A stretch of DNA of 64,000 nt, taken from NCBI RefSeq assembly GCF_907164915.1, contig NC_061862.1, forward strand, positions 9,163,505 to 9,227,504, given 5' to 3'. Under the pieces are notes generated by a model, which did no database searches, was not told the DNA's origin, and was given only the letters and a program-made list of their open reading frames with translations. This DNA comes from Impatiens glandulifera. Lineage: Eukaryota > Streptophyta > Magnoliopsida > Ericales > Balsaminaceae. The translations under genes and the position numbers were made by a program. Shown piece after piece: positions 1 through 15,237 of the stretch; positions within the stretch are counted from its first letter, which is position 1, and each line of letters opens with the position of its first letter.

Positions 1-498
1 TGCGTGTTGCGCATTTTCACCCAATATTACAAACATACCAAACGTATTTCAGCATTTTCACACAACATTGTAAACATACCAAATGGGAATGAAAGAAATT
101 AACATACCCATTTTGATGGCGATGATGCTGGTCGATCAGGTCTACAGTTGCGACGTCGGGGAGTAAGGTTCGCGGGGGAAGCATCCGGGGCTTGGCGATC
201 GTCGGAGAGTCGGGCTCGAGGGGGAAACATCCGACGTTGCACGTCCTATGGTGATCGTAGACGGGGGAGTCGGGGATATGAGAAGGGGGTTCTGGGGAGG
301 GAGAGCCAGGGTCGGAGAAAAGAGAAAAAAATCTGAAAAATGGGTGAAAAAAGGTAAACATGAATAAAAAAATAAAAATTAGTAAGGGTAAAATGGTCAA
401 TTTTTTTTTTAAAAATGTTATATTTGTAAATATATTTTATGAGGATTATAAGTTTTGAGACAAGGGTTAATTTTAGAGTCATCTGATCAAATTTTCCT
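1..498. mobile_element. Possible right end of a MULE-type element, cut by the window edge
   Basis: The sequence up to about 498 ends in GTCATCTGATCAAATTTTCC. This resembles the right terminus of the MULE at 34530-44031 (GTCATTTCGTCAAATTTCCC). The interior (about 130-320) is unusually GC-rich compared with the AT-rich flank. The overlapping reading frames here are low-complexity and read on both strands, so I do not call them genes. The other end, and therefore any target duplication, lies outside the window. It could equally be chance similarity of a short AT-rich terminus. Confidence 0.33.
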
Positions 499-2100
499 AA
501 ATAAACTTGGCAGGTACAGTTTTTTAAAATGAAAATTTTGAAGTAAAATAATTTGGGTAAGAATATTTAATGATTCCTTTTTTAAATAAAATATATTGTA
601 TTTTAATATTTTGATTCATTAATTAAGTTAGGTAGTTGATAAAAATATGAATAAATATTTTTTGAACTTTTAGATTATTTAAAATAAATAACTGAATAAG
701 ACAATATCTATCAAATACTTGTTTACCTCATATAGTTTTTCAACATTTTGAGTTTGTTACTAGTTTATTGAAACTTTCTATGAAAAGGTTGTCATTAATC
801 TACATAATAGTGAAAGATGGTAACTCAAAAATGGATGTTTTATTTATTTATTTAGTAAGCTAGTTTGATCCAAGAGCGTTCTTGTTGAACTGAAAACCTT
901 TGATTTTTTAAACAATTAGAAAGATGAAATGTTATGTTTAGTTTCTTTATTATTTTAAAAAAGTTTTTAGCTAGTCTAATAAGTGGGCATATCCTTTAAT
1001 TTGTTTTCTTAGTTATAAACAAATTTTGAATGATCATAATCATCCCATAACGTAGATCATTCTTATCAATGAATTAATTATACTTTTAAACGTGTTTAAG
1101 ATGTTACCACTAGGCACTAGTAAAATCTGAATAATCATACTTTTAAACGTGTTTAAGATGGGTATATTAGTCAACATTTGAAATTTTCTTAAATTCAAAA
1201 GCGAATAAATTAATTAAAAGAATTAAACATTAAAGTTATTATTTTAATTAACTTGTTAAATTTTAGTTTCAAGTTTATAACATGGTGTCATGGACCACAA
1301 TGATGAATTAAATTTATGAACCATATGATATATGATTAAATTAGTATACTAAGATAAGATGGGGGATCTTTTCTTTCGTGTCTTGTTTGAAGAGTCTGGA
1401 ATGAAACAGCACTGGCCACTGTTACTCAAATATTGACAAATGGTAAAAGAGATATTTATAAATAAGATCATTCTTTTATTTCTTTTTATAATACATTATC
1501 TGCGAAGCTTTGTCAATTAAAATGGAAACTCACAGTTTAAAATTCGAGACTATTTAAGGTTAAAATTTTATAAAATATTCATATTACTAATTTAACTATC
1601 AAATTAAAAAAAATGAATAGTAAAAAAAAACTCTCAATTCGTTAAAATTCAATAGTTAAATCAGTGACTTAACAACTTTTAAAATAGTTAAAAAAACATG
1701 ATCTCAGTTTTTTTTATTTGTTAAGTAAAAACCCGAAAATGTAAAATTTTAAACATAGATTCCACATTTTTTAAGAACTCAATTTGACAATTTATATATA
1801 TATAGAGAGAAAAAGGCACGTAACATTACAAACCACAATTTTGACCGCTGGATTTGTTTGAACTCGGCCGACCAAACCGGTCTCTTCTGAATTGTCCAAT
1901 TGTTAGGCCAGCCAGACAATGATAGTTGAGAAAAGAGATAAATCATAGTAAATACTTACATGGGTCACTGCACTAGACCAATTTGAAACAATCATCACAA
2001 ACAGATTGATTTTTCTTATAAAAAACAACAAAGAAAGAAACAAAACATAAGAGACAAACATACAGACATGCAGAAGGAAGAATCTTGGTCGATCAATCAA
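499..2100. other. AT-rich intergenic DNA, then 3' flank of the tubulin gene
   Basis: No gene is visible. A 26-bp direct repeat (cores at about 1080-1108 and 1136-1162, containing TTTTAAACGTGTTTAAGATG) is the only clear structure. About 1900-2100 is the probable 3' untranslated and flanking region of the minus-strand tubulin gene. Confidence 0.6.
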
Positions 2101-2114
2101 TCAATAGTCTTCTC

Positions 2115-4122
<2,008 letters not shown>

Positions 4123-4189
4123 ATCTTTTCTTCTCTGTAACTTGTTTCTGCAACAGTTCTCTTCCTTCCTCCCGCTGATCGAGCTCACT

Positions 4190-5480
4190 GTCTTCTACGA
4201 TCGGCCGACGAATGTAAAAAACGTGATTTGTGAATCGTGAATGGTGACGGTTATAGAGTGGTGGAAAGTGGGGACGATTTGAATAGAATCAAATGAGAAA
4301 ACAACGGAACAAGAAGGTGATGATCTGTCTTCACTTTTTAAAGTGACTCAATTGATATATGCCATTGAACTTATCTAACAAATATGTTTGGACCCCTCAA
4401 CCTTTTTTCTAGAGTTAAACTGTTTTTACTTTTTACATTGAACAATGTTTACAATCCAATTATAGGGTGGTTTCAACATAACAGGGAGAGTTAACCTTCC
4501 AAAATTAACCTATTTATTTTTTCAAACTCAGATTTTAACCCCTTTTTTTTATAAATATATATATATTTTTATAAATTTAATTATTTATGTTTTAATATAT
4601 ATTAATACATTTAAATTATTTTTGATATAATATAATAAATAATTACTTAATCAGTTTCAAATACATATAAATGTATAATATATATTATTTATTATACTTT
4701 TATTTATTTTAAATATATATATATATTAAAATATAAATAATTAAATTTATCTTTTGAGTTATAAAAAAGAAAGAAAGAAATTATTATTTATACATTTAAA
4801 ATTTTAATATATTTTTATACATTTAAATTATTATTTTATATAATATAATAAATATTATTTTTGATTATAGAATTCGATGATTTTATTTAAAATATTTTAA
4901 CAAAATTCTGACATGTTTGAAATTAATTATAAAATTGATTTTTTTAATAATTTTTTAGATTTGAAATAATCGAATAATAATTTAATTCAAGAAATTTTTT
5001 ATTTAAATCAATTAAAAATAATTAATTTAAAAGATTATTTATTTTATAAAAAATTATCAATTAATTTTTAGTTTAAATTAATAAAAAGGCATACGTATAC
5101 AAACGTATTTTTAACTAAGTTTCGTCTTGCTTCGTAGTTTGGTGATACTCAGGAAAGAACTTTCGCGCTTCATCCTCCGTACCTGTTCTAAAAACGGTCT
5201 CTACTTTATAAAATCTTACTTTTGAAAATAAGTTTTATAACGTTTTATTTTAACAAATTATTTTTTCGGTCTTAGATATGCACATGTTTTCGTGTATTTA
5301 AAATTGTAACAACAATATTTAAATATTGGTACCTATTGCTGATGACGTTGATTATGAAGGAATATACTTGAAAATTTTTAGTTTAAAAGGCATTAGGGTT
5401 TAAGAATAAATCTCATACGAGCCCTTATCAAAATATTTTTTTTAGAAAATATTCTAAAATCATTTTCTATTTTTTTTTAA
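4190..5480. other. Tubulin upstream region and AT-rich intergenic DNA
   Basis: About 4190-4330 is the likely 5' untranslated and promoter region of the minus-strand tubulin gene. The remainder to 5480 is very AT-rich with TA microsatellite runs. I see no coding signal. Confidence 0.6.
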
Positions 5481-7560
5481 TTTTAGAAAATGGTTTGGAA
5501 AATAATTTTCAAAATTAAATGTGCAACCAAACAGACCCTAGGATCGGTGTCCTTGGTCATAAGTTCAATTTTTATCGGTCGGGGCTTAAAGCCCTTTGTC
5601 CTAGGTCAGAATTCCCTCGATTGGGGTATGGAGATCCTCGGTCAATCAATTGGGTGTGGAAATCATAGGTTTTGGTTAGTCTGAGGCTAACTTCATCGGT
5701 CATAGGTTTGAGAATTCTCGGTCGAGTGCGAGATTCCTCAGACCTGGGTTAGCCTTGGGCTTGGTTTTATCGGTCCTGAGTTGGACCGATCGTGGGGTAA
5801 GCCTAGCAAGCCCTCGAGCTAGGGCAATCCATTTAATAAAACAAATAAGAAATTTATTTTATGTTTAAACATAAATTGTCCAAGCATAGTGGTTTAAGAT
5901 AAAACTTGTCACTTTTACTTGATTATGGGTTCAAATCTCACTAAAAAGAATTTTTTATCAATTTTTTAAAATTAGACTTAGGGAAAAATAAAAATCCATT
6001 TTTTTTACCGGGGCTGGAACAGCCCAAAACTCAGGGCCGGCTCTGGTCTTCAGGACGAAGAACACTCGATCCTGACTGAACCTGTGCTAAAAATTTTGGT
6101 CGTAAGGACCGGTATCACTCGGTCCTAGCTAGACCTGGGCTAAATTTTCCTCGGTCCTGACAAGTTTTCCCGGTCCCCAAGAACACCAAAATTGCAGATT
6201 TTGTAGTTTTGATTGATGCCTGAATATTTTGATTTAGGACCTGTTAAGCTTCACAAAGCTCTAAAGAACATTATGAACATCATCCCAATGTGTCATTCAA
6301 CTTAGATGATGTTCCATTTAATCAAAACAGTTTTGAGACCAAAAATCGGGTTTTTGGTTTTAGGTTTTAATGAAGTGTAATGAGCTTGTTAATAACTTCC
6401 TTATACTTCATATGATTGATTGGTGCCAAAACATTAGCACTCGTTGTTCGTTTTGACCAATTCAAGAACTAAATTTTTAAATTTTTATTTTTATTATCAA
6501 ACATGATCCAAATAGGTTCCCAACATCATTAGAAACATGTTGGGAAACATTCTGAGTTGATGTTCTTGAACATTAACTCAAAAACAGAAAACTCGATTTT
6601 TATTTTTCAAATTCAAATTTGAATTTTTCTGATTTAGATCGATTGATTATATTTTGCCTCAACAGAAAGCTCACAAATGATCCTAAGATTGTTTCTCAAT
6701 CAAAAAATTAAATAGGTAGACAATATACATTACTGTCAAAACTGAAATATAAAAAATTTAATTCAAACTAGTAATTTGATATGGAGGATGATTGGAAGCT
6801 TACCAAAAGTTAGAGAACACTCTTTAGACCTTAAGGAAGCTTTGAGATGCCTGGATCCAAGCTTTAAGGGCTTACACATATTTGATAAAAATCCAGAAGC
6901 TTGAAACTTTAATAGCAGATTTCTGAAAATTTTCAATTGGAGGCTTGAGAGTGGATCTATTGCCTTCAAATTGATCAAGAGAGGGTATTTATAGCTTCCC
7001 AATGTCGGTTTGAGAAACAAGTGGGCTTCATTGAGTCAAACAACCATAATGGTGTTTTGGTTGTTTTCCAGCTAGTAGCTGGTGTAGGCCATGATTAAGA
7101 TCATAGGCTTAAGAGAAATGATCACTGAAGTAGAGTGATCATTTCAGCATTTGAACAATGTCAAAATGTGGAGAAATGATAGAGTTCCATCTTTGAAAAA
7201 TCAAAGATGATTGTTGTTTTTATCCGTCTGACGTTGCGAGGAAGACGAAGACATAGGGAAACAACATCGTTTCGGGCTTCCACATTTGAGCTTCCAAGGG
7301 GAGCCAAAACGACATCGTTTTGGGGCACGCGCGCGGTCGGTGAGTGTTCCATCCGCGTTCTGTTAGTGTGCGTGCTTTGTGTCCATGTTGGAGGAGACGA
7401 CGTTGGAGCAACCGTTTGGTGATTCACTGCGCGCGTCTTCTTCCGTTGCAGCGGGCGACCCAATGCGTTTTTGGGCGTTGGATGAAAATTCAATGCCTAT
7501 CTGAAGACTATGACTCTTGATGCAACGATTTTTTTGAGTTTCGGCTACACTGAATTATAT
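5480..7560. repeat. Transposon-like noncoding repeat with degenerate CGGTCC motifs
   Basis: About 5540-6190 repeats degenerate variants of TCGGTCCTGAG and CGGTC every few tens of bases, more GC-rich than the flanks. At 7240-7340 the inverted motif AACGACATCGTTTTG and nearby AACATCGTTTCGG occur, a sequence type common in plant LTR-element noncoding DNA. No domain is recognisable in the short reading frames at 5490-5684, 6763-7020 or 7161-7493. No element ends or target duplication could be set. Confidence 0.35.
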
Positions 7561-8480
7561 ATATATTTTTTATTTAATCTTAAGGGTTTGCTTGAAATTG
7601 ATTTTTCTTCAACTTTTTTGTTTTGTTTTTAAATTTTTAAAAATATAAAAAAATATTTAAAATAAATATGACATATATTTTGCCAATTTATTTTATTTTT
7701 GTATATTTTTTGATTTAATAAATTATTTATTTGGGATAAAATGGATACAACATTTATCCTAAATTATTTATTTCAATTCCTTTTATTTTTCTAAAATTAA
7801 TTTGAGATAAAATGAATATAACATTTATCCTAAATTATTTTATTTATTTTATTTGACCATTATTCTTAATTAATTATGATTTAATTATTATAATAATTAA
7901 TCTAATTAATAGTTTAATTATTCAGTTTTTATCTTAGTTTTAATTATTTTAATTTGATTTATTTAACAAAAAAAAAAAATAATTATTTTTAAATTTGATA
8001 TGTTGATTTTTAATACTTACATATAATTAATTTTAAAATAAACAATATATATATATATATATATTATTTTGGAAAGATTGTGTATATGCTTAGTGATATT
8101 TTAAATTAGGTATAAAATGTTGATAAAATCAACACAATTAAAATCAAATTAAATAATCAAATAATAAAAAAAATTATTGTAAAATTAGTATCATCCAAAA
8201 TATTTAACAAATATTTTTGTAAGTAAATATTTATTATACTGTGTAAAATAATAATTTAAATATATAAATATATATTAAAATATAAATAATTAAATTTATA
8301 ATAATAAAAATAATATATATTTAAATTAAATTTATAATTATTTAATAAAATGTTATAATTGTAAAAACAAAATTAGATTATTTTGAAAATAAAAAAAAAA
8401 GTAAGTTATTTTGGAGGGTCATTACGAAATAAATATTTTATATTGGAAAACCATTCATACAATTATATACTCGTATTTTT
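7560..8480. repeat. AT-rich dispersed repeat, related in inverse to 53905-54400
   Basis: Phrases such as ATTTGGGATAAAATGGATAC, ACATTTATCCTAAATTATTT and TTTGACCATTATTCTTAATT recur in reverse complement around 54040-54130. That indicates a shared repeat family. There is no coding content, and a (TA)n run lies at about 8046-8064. Confidence 0.45.
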
Positions 8481-9540
8481 TCTTTGTCCTTTTATTGGAA
8501 AATTTCTTGATGAGAGGAGACAAGAACTAAATTAAATTTGATGAAGTTTTCAAGTCCGGTGATAGAGGAAGAGAGAGAAAGAGCCCTCCGTTCAGACCAT
8601 ATGGGGTCCAACTGCCAGCCCGTTTGTGGGCCCGTTTGTGACCCAACTCCTTCCTATCTTGCCTTTCGTATCAAGATAAGTATGTTTGCTATATTTAAAA
8701 AATTATAATTATTATTATACACACTATTTTCTAATTTTCATTCCTTCTAAATAAAAAGAGGTGAAATTTGATGTTTTCAAGCTGAAAAATTATACATGGA
8801 AAAGCCTAAAAGGTGCCTATATTATTTATCACTTAATTTTAATTTTATAAATGGTACCTATATAATATATACATAATTTGTTTTACAATGTATTTTCATG
8901 TAAACCCGATAAATATTTATAATATATTGACAAATGTTTATATGTCACAATGTTTGCAAACAAAATTATAAAAATTAGACCTACAAAATTTGTCATTATT
9001 GTTTATTTATATGTTATTAAAGGTTTAAAATGATATTAGAATAAGGATAAATAACAATTTAACTATACTAGAAAAGACTAGTATCAAGCGTTTTTTATTA
9101 CATTGAGATATATTGTAAATTTGAAATACATAAAAACTAATGAAACTGATAATTTAATTTTGTTGTTATTTATAAAAAAAATTATACATTCAATATTGCT
9201 AATTAATTTTTTATTTTATTGATGTGAGAAAAGAAGATACACGAGTTTGGTCAATAAATATTGTCTAGCTAGTGAGTGTCTATTTTGTGTGCAACCTTGA
9301 GCATTTATATCCTTTATATTGACTTGAGTTGAGATTTAATACAAGGATAAAGTTGGGCGCAGCCCGTAATTGTGTGTGTTCTCTTTTCTGCATACTTATT
9401 GATTATTGTGAGTTAGTTGTTTATTTCTGTGCAAGAAATAAGTCTTGGGAGTTGGCTGATTATTTTGATGCACGAAATAAGTCGTGCAAGGGTTGAAAAA
9501 GTTAAGAAAATCCCGCTGTATTATTGTCCCTTGGAACAGT
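8480..9540. other. Intergenic DNA without a recognised gene
   Basis: AT-rich except for a short GC-richer block at about 8560-8650. I found no domain or repeat boundary here. Confidence 0.5.
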
Positions 9541-9950
9541 ATTCACGGTGGATTATTCAAAGGGGAAATGGGGTGAGACAAGAGGATCCTCTCTCTTCAT
9601 TTGTTTTGTCCTTATCATGAAAATCCTTGAAGTATATTCAAAAAAACATTTGAGAAATTACTCATACGTCCACCATCTTTATGTATGGAGGAGAATATTA
9701 TTCATATTTGTTTTGATGACAATCTTTTTTTCGAGGATAATGCGAACGTGGACTCCATAAATATTTTTAAGGAACAATTAACTATTTTCTCTTGTGTTAC
9801 AAATTTATTTATTACTGAAGATAAAAGTCTTTTTTTTTTTTTTATGTTGGAGTCGTGTAGGAGAGGAATGAGAGCATTTTCAATATTATGGGCATCAAGG
9901 AGGGTTCGCTTATGATTCAATATCTTGGTATTCCTCTATTGTCTAAGCAA
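9541..9950 (+). pseudogene. LINE (L1-type) reverse transcriptase fragment, copy A
   Basis: Shifting plus-strand frames read YSKGKWG, GVRQEDPLSSF (cf. the L1 motif GxRQGDPLSPxLF), a degraded FADD-like block and IFKEQLTIFSCVTNLFITEDKS. The last matches the segment after the RT active site in plant L1 elements. Several frameshifts and stops show it is dead. A closely similar copy in the same orientation lies at 61771-62200. The fragment is too short to show a poly(A) tail or target duplication. Confidence 0.72.
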
Positions 9951-10270
9951 CTCCAAATTACACTTTAGGTCCCTCATTGAAAAAGACAAAAATTCAATCA
10001 ATGGATGAGCAACAAAGATGATCAATTAATTCTTTACAATTTATAACATGATAACATTTAACAACATACCAGAAGCAAGAAAGCCAATTCTCACTGCAGA
10101 CAAAATGAAGAGATAAATAGATCTATCAATAAACAAACAAATAAATCAGAAGAAGTTGAAAGTGAGATCTAGAAATGAATCAAGGAGCTTTAGAAGCTAT
10201 AGCACTCACGATCGCAATTTGTGAGAGGTGGATGAGAGAGACAACAGACATTAAGTAAACTCATGGCCTT
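9541..10270 (+). repeat. Direct segmental duplicate, copy A (partner 61771-62506)
   Basis: The whole block runs colinear with 61771-62506 in the same orientation: the LINE RT fragment, then the phrase GGTCCCTCATTGA, then the antisense 3' part of a lipid-transfer-protein gene. Differences are scattered substitutions and small indels. Copy B ends exactly where a CACTA element begins at 62507. Copy A continues into the 5' part of the same gene. Confidence 0.8.
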
Positions 10271-10563
10271 GGTAACATTCAAAGTGATTCTAAATTGAGC
10301 GCTATTTCTGAAAGCGTATCAAATACATTAAGCATTATTTTTTAAAACACTTTTGATACCTGAACAACAAGTTTCTTATTGGTACTTCTGGTGTAGATGT
10401 AAGACAAGCAATCAACCATTTTGAGGACTAGATTAGTACAATCGGCCATCGATGGTGGAGGTTTAGGAGTGGCGGAGGAGTGACTAATATTATTATTGAT
10501 GATTGGGAAGAAAATAGAGAGAACGTACAGTAGTAAAACGGGAAACGACTTGATGATCGTCAT
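10041..10563 (-). pseudogene. GPI-anchored lipid-transfer-like protein pseudogene
   Basis: On the minus strand an ATG at 10563 opens a hydrophobic signal peptide (MTIIKSFPVLLLYVLSIFFP). A Pro-rich linker and the eight-cysteine LTP start DCTNLVLKMVDCLSY follow. A frameshift follows NKK. In the next frame TCCSGIKSVLK continues the family's CC motif, then stop codons interrupt an otherwise recognisable segment (SAQF, TLNVTKAMS, HPPLTNC). A short last exon after CTGCAG (10093-10041) reads GFLASGMLLNVIML-stop, like a GPI-signal tail. Family: protease inhibitor/seed storage/LTP, LTPG or xylogen-like. At least one frameshift and two nonsense codons make it a pseudogene. The 3' part is repeated at 62278-62506. 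Confidence 0.68.
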
Positions 10564-10689
10564 TACAAGTACATGGATTAGAACCAATTTTACCTATTGG
10601 TGTGTCTATTCTTGATCAAGATTGGCAAAATATTATAGTATAACTTATGTACTAGTATATAAATATATCCACCATATAAGCTTAAGAAT

Positions 10690-11265
10690 GTTGATCGGAT
10701 TGGCTCTCTTTGTTTTGATAGTAGTTGGGCGTTAATTCACAATTCAAATGATATGATTTATAGGATTTTGGTCGCATGGGATATTAAAGTTGCTGATGTT
10801 AATACGGAATTTTCTAGCGACCAGGTCATCATGGTTAATATCAAGTGCAAGAAGATGATTATTGATTTAAAGGTTGTGGTGGCCTATGGGAGTAATGATG
10901 AGGGTGAAAGAAAATAGCTTTGGAATATGTTGAAGAGTCGGGTATATAAAAGTGAACCATGGGTCATTTGGGGGATTTAAACATTACGAGGTTTAGTAAC
11001 GAGCGAAACTCATATTCTAATGTCACGCAGGGGATGATTGATTTCAATGATTGTATTAGAGATATTAAGTGCATGAAGTCGACAACTTCTAAGAATTTTT
11101 TACTTGGTCAACCACAAAAGGTAATGAACAAATCAGGAGAAGTTGAATTGACACAGAGTTGATCAATGAGCAATGGTCCATCAAATTTCCTAGAAGTCAT
11201 GTGCTTGTGTTAAATCCAGGTATTTTTGATAATTGCCCGATCAAGCCCAAAAATAAGATCATTCA
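10690..11265 (+). pseudogene. LINE (L1-type) endonuclease domain fragment
   Basis: Plus-strand frames read SEPWVIWG, then LGDLNITRFSNERNSYSNV, MIDFNDCIRDI, a degraded tryptophan block, LINEQWSIKFPRSHVLVLNPG and DNCPIKPK-like residues. This order is the C-terminal half of the L1 apurinic endonuclease (exonuclease/endonuclease/phosphatase fold). An in-frame stop follows GERK and frameshifts are present. It lies downstream of the RT fragment at 9541-9950 although endonuclease precedes RT in a LINE, so the two are separate or rearranged fragments. Confidence 0.7.
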
Positions 11266-12001
11266 AATTCTTCAATTTTTTTTTGAAGGATAATGATTAT
11301 TTAAAAAAAATACTCTTGAAGAAGTTTGGTCTAGGAAAATTATGTGTCAAAATGTTTCAAATTAACAAGAAATTGAGAATATTTTGTTTATATGATCATT
11401 TATTTTTAGAAACGTTTTAAATATTAATCAAGATTTTTTAAATAATCTTACATTTATTTTAAAAATCTTTACCTCTTGGAAGATATTAGTTTTTTGGTTT
11501 AATGGATTGATTAGAACAAGTTTGTCAAAAAAAAATAAAAAATAGAGAATTATTATGATAGCTTGATTTATATTAGATAGAATCAAAACTTTATTTTAGA
11601 CCATATTAATTTTTCTTAAAGAATAAAATAAGTGGTATTTAGAAACATTACAAATAAAAATTGAATGGACATAGAGTACATAAATTTGTAATCTTATCAT
11701 TTATATATGAGCCTCCCATAACCATTAGATTCATTTTTATATGAGGAAAAAACACATTAATTTTATAAGTAAAGGAGTCCTAAAAACATGATTAGTGGTT
11801 TTGATATAGTAAATTAAATCGAATTATGTGAATATAATAAATAATAATTAAAACTAAAATAGTATTAGAGCTCGTTCCATATTGGTTATTTAGAGATTTT
11901 CCCAAAAATATAATTAGCACAAATCAAATCATTATATTCATTACACAAAATATCAAATTACTTCTTATTTAATAATTTTATTATTAAACAATATAAGAGT
12001 A
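11266..12001. other. AT-rich intergenic DNA
   Basis: No gene or element boundary is visible until the solo LTR. The short frame at 11226-11420 has no domain. Confidence 0.5.
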
Positions 12002-12480
12002 TGTTAGGCCTACACATCAAGCCCTCGGTCCTAGAATAAATTCTAGCAACCTTTCTTGGCACCCGGTCTCGGTCCTATAGTGCACATGGGCCAGATTTCT
12101 GTTTTGTTGTATTAATATTTTGTTTTGCTTTCCTTTTCTATTTTACAAACCGAATTATGTTATTTTCTAGTATTTGTTGTAACCGAATATTATGGGGCAA
12201 GACATCACCTATATAAGGATGATCTTTCTTCCCCAAGGACCCATGAATAGAATGATGAAGATGTGACTTCGCCCTTATTCGTCTATTATTATTATTATGG
12301 ACTGTTTGGTATAGACCAACAGTAATTCTCTTCGCACCCTTGATTCTTCTATCCCTTCCCCCCCCAAATTCTCTATCGAAAACTTTCCGCTGCCCTTTGA
12401 TTGTAGAATTTCCACCGGTCTTATAGATCAAGAACTTGATTCTTGAACCCAAAACACATCTTACGAAACAAGTCGTAACA
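12002..12480. mobile_element. Solo LTR of an LTR retrotransposon, with 5-bp TSD
   Basis: The 479-bp segment begins TGTTAGG and ends GTAACA, an inverted TGTTA/TAACA pair. It is flanked by the direct repeat GAGTA at 11997-12001 and 12481-12485. A TATA-like CTATATAAGG lies at about 12210. No internal coding region or second LTR follows, so this is the product of LTR-LTR recombination. The minus-strand frame at 12138-12452 is spurious. Confidence 0.83.
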
Positions 12481-12485
12481 GAGTA

Positions 12486-14150
12486 TTAAGGCAATATATA
12501 TATATATTTAAAAAACTAGTTTTTTTTTTTAAATTAAATCAAACTGAATTTTTTTTCTAAAAAAATCAGTTTTTATCATAAACATTCAACAACAAAAGAG
12601 CTCGAATCATGGTATTATAGCCTAGCAAACACTCAAAAATACTCATTATTTATTGCACATTACAATTGACATACCAATAATATCATGTTTTATAATGTGA
12701 TGAATGATGTGTCCATTACTTTGCACATTTATTACGGAATCACAAATGGCAATTTAGGTTTAATGCTTGTTTGGGATATTTGAAACAAGAAACTTATTAT
12801 TGGACCATAAAAATTGAATTTAAATGATATGATTTGATAAATTGATTCTTTCTTTAATAAAAAGCTAACACTATTATTATCCATCTATAAAAATAATATC
12901 ATTTTAATTTAAATTGTTTTTTTAAGCTATAAAGTTTTGCCCACAAACTTATATAGAAGGCTCAATATCCTCCACTAATTTTGTTTTGTCTCATTATTTC
13001 TATTAGGCTTCTAAAATTGACTCAAATTATCCACTTCTAAGTGGAATTTTGCTAACAATAAATGATTGAACATTAAAATTTTTATCAATATTTTTGGCTA
13101 AACATATTTTTTTAATGAATTTTACTATTTTTTTTTAATTTCCAAATGACATCAAAAATTAATGATTTGTTGTAATAATATCAGTCACACGTTGGCTTTA
13201 CAAACATAATTAAAAAAAAAAATACACGTCCCCGTTTGCACTGGAAAACAATGCTTAAAATTTTTAGGAAACACAAATTTTCCTTTTTTTTTTTAACAAA
13301 TTTCATATTTTCTTGAAGTTGATAAAATAATATCATACTCTATAGATAGCATAATAGAAGAAAGGATGAAACACTATTAATTATTATTTATTTATTTTAT
13401 TTTTATTTTTTATAATGGTCAAATCTTGACAAGAAAAATGATGAACAAAAAAAAGATTGAGAAACTAAACTAAATACACATTCTTAATTTTTTTTAAGGC
13501 ATAACTATTGACGATTAATATGGAATTACTTAATTGTCTCTTTCTGGTTATACTTGCACGTTTACATTAGCTTCTTCTTCTTTTGCAGGCTTCAACTTAT
13601 ATAATTCATAATTATTATTATTATTTTATTAATTAAATTAATTAGCTCTACCTTATCCACTATTCTCTCTCATATATATAAACTTTTAGACTGTTTTTTC
13701 TTCTAAATTTCAGATCGAAATCCAATTCCAATTTTTGGGTGTTTTGAAATGAACTTTGGTCAATATTTTTTTAATTAATATTTCAGTTTTCTTTTAAAAA
13801 CCTAAGTAATCACATTTAGAAAGTCCTTAGTTGAATTATATAATTTTTGTGTGACGTTTCCTTTCATTATTATCGTGACGGACTTCTTAGCCAAAAAAGA
13901 AAACAAAAAAAACAATCGTGACTGAGCTGATTTGATTAATTAATTATCAGTTTTTTTTTTTTTTTTGTGTTTAGGGTTATTTTAATAATTTATTTTATAT
14001 TAAAAAATATTTTACTCTTGAAATATAAAATATCTGGTGGTTCCCCAATCGAAGGGATCACTAAATGGAATGGGTCCTACGGGTATGGACTATGGACCAT
14101 CTCCACCGTTTGTCCCTCTCAAGTCTAAATGAGGATAAGATCTTTCATTA

Positions 14151-14193
<43 letters not shown>

Positions 14194-15237
14194 AACTTCT
14201 AATTCAAATTGAACTGTTCTATAGAAGGACTTGTTTGGTTTCTAATTTATTCCAAATATAATATTAATAGATTATCCTTTTATATTATTAATTTTTCTTT
14301 TTCTCAGTGCTTGAACTTACTCGTTTTTATTAAATAAAGTTTGAATTTTTACTCGTTTTTATTAAATAAAGTTTGAATTTTGAATTAGGTTAGATGAGAC
14401 TTGAACTATAATAATTCTAATATTTTGGGCATTTCTAATTAATTTGTCACTTTTATAAATGAAATAATATTTATAAACCTTTTGTATTTAATTTTTTCAA
14501 ATGAAGTATTTTTTTTCAAAATCTACCCATTATAATTTGTTAAAAATAGTTTGAGTGACTAAAAAAATGGGTGCTCATAAAAAATATTTAAGAAAATTTA
14601 AATAGAGATAAGATTTATTTATTTTTTATAAAAGTTTGAAACAACTTAACTTTATGTACGATATAACAATTTGGACGTATTTATATAAATTTAATACTTT
14701 TTTGAGATATACTCGTACTAAATTGTTGAATACTTTGTGTAATGCGTGAGAATAGATGAAAATATTAAAAACAGAGAAAATTATTATTTATTTTTACAAA
14801 TATGATAAATTAGTTAAGAAATAAAAATATTACATTAAAACGAGGAGATGAACATTTATTCTTTTACTAGAAATTGTGATAATTTAAGATTTATATGACA
14901 AAATTTAAAATTTAAACCTAATTTAATAAAACGAATCAAGTTTAAACCACATTTATCAATTGAACCATTTTTTTGTCATAATATTATTTGGACTAATTAT
15001 GTCTAGTTTAAATATAAAAAATATTACTAGAGTACTGTTTGCTATCCCATACCATAATTATATTTTTCACAAAAAAAACTATCAATAATGTTAAATTAAA
15101 ATAAAAAATTATATAAATAATGATCTAAAAATAAATTATATATTAAAAATCATAATTAAAATATCTTAATTATTCTTATTAAAATGAGTCTTAAATAATG
15201 AGTAGTGGTTGCTTGCAGTGAAATTCTGTAGATTGAT
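12486..15237. other. AT-rich intergenic DNA with microsatellites
   Basis: There are many homopolymer runs and an (ATT)n tract, and no coding signal. The last 150 bases precede the DUF6821 gene and hold several TATA-like AT runs (about 15108-15145), so they may include its promoter, but I cannot choose one. Confidence 0.55.
14149..14191. repeat. (ATT)n trinucleotide microsatellite
   Basis: Uninterrupted ATT repeats, about 14 units. Confidence 0.95.

Noticed and set aside
4123..4188. Upstream in-frame start for tubulin
   Set aside because: All alpha-tubulins start MRE; the extra 22 residues are leader sequence.
5490..7493. Possible small genes in the CGGTCC repeat region
   Set aside because: No start context, splice sites or recognisable domain; the composition follows the repeat.
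12138..12452. 104-codon minus-strand frame
   Set aside because: It lies entirely inside the solo LTR.
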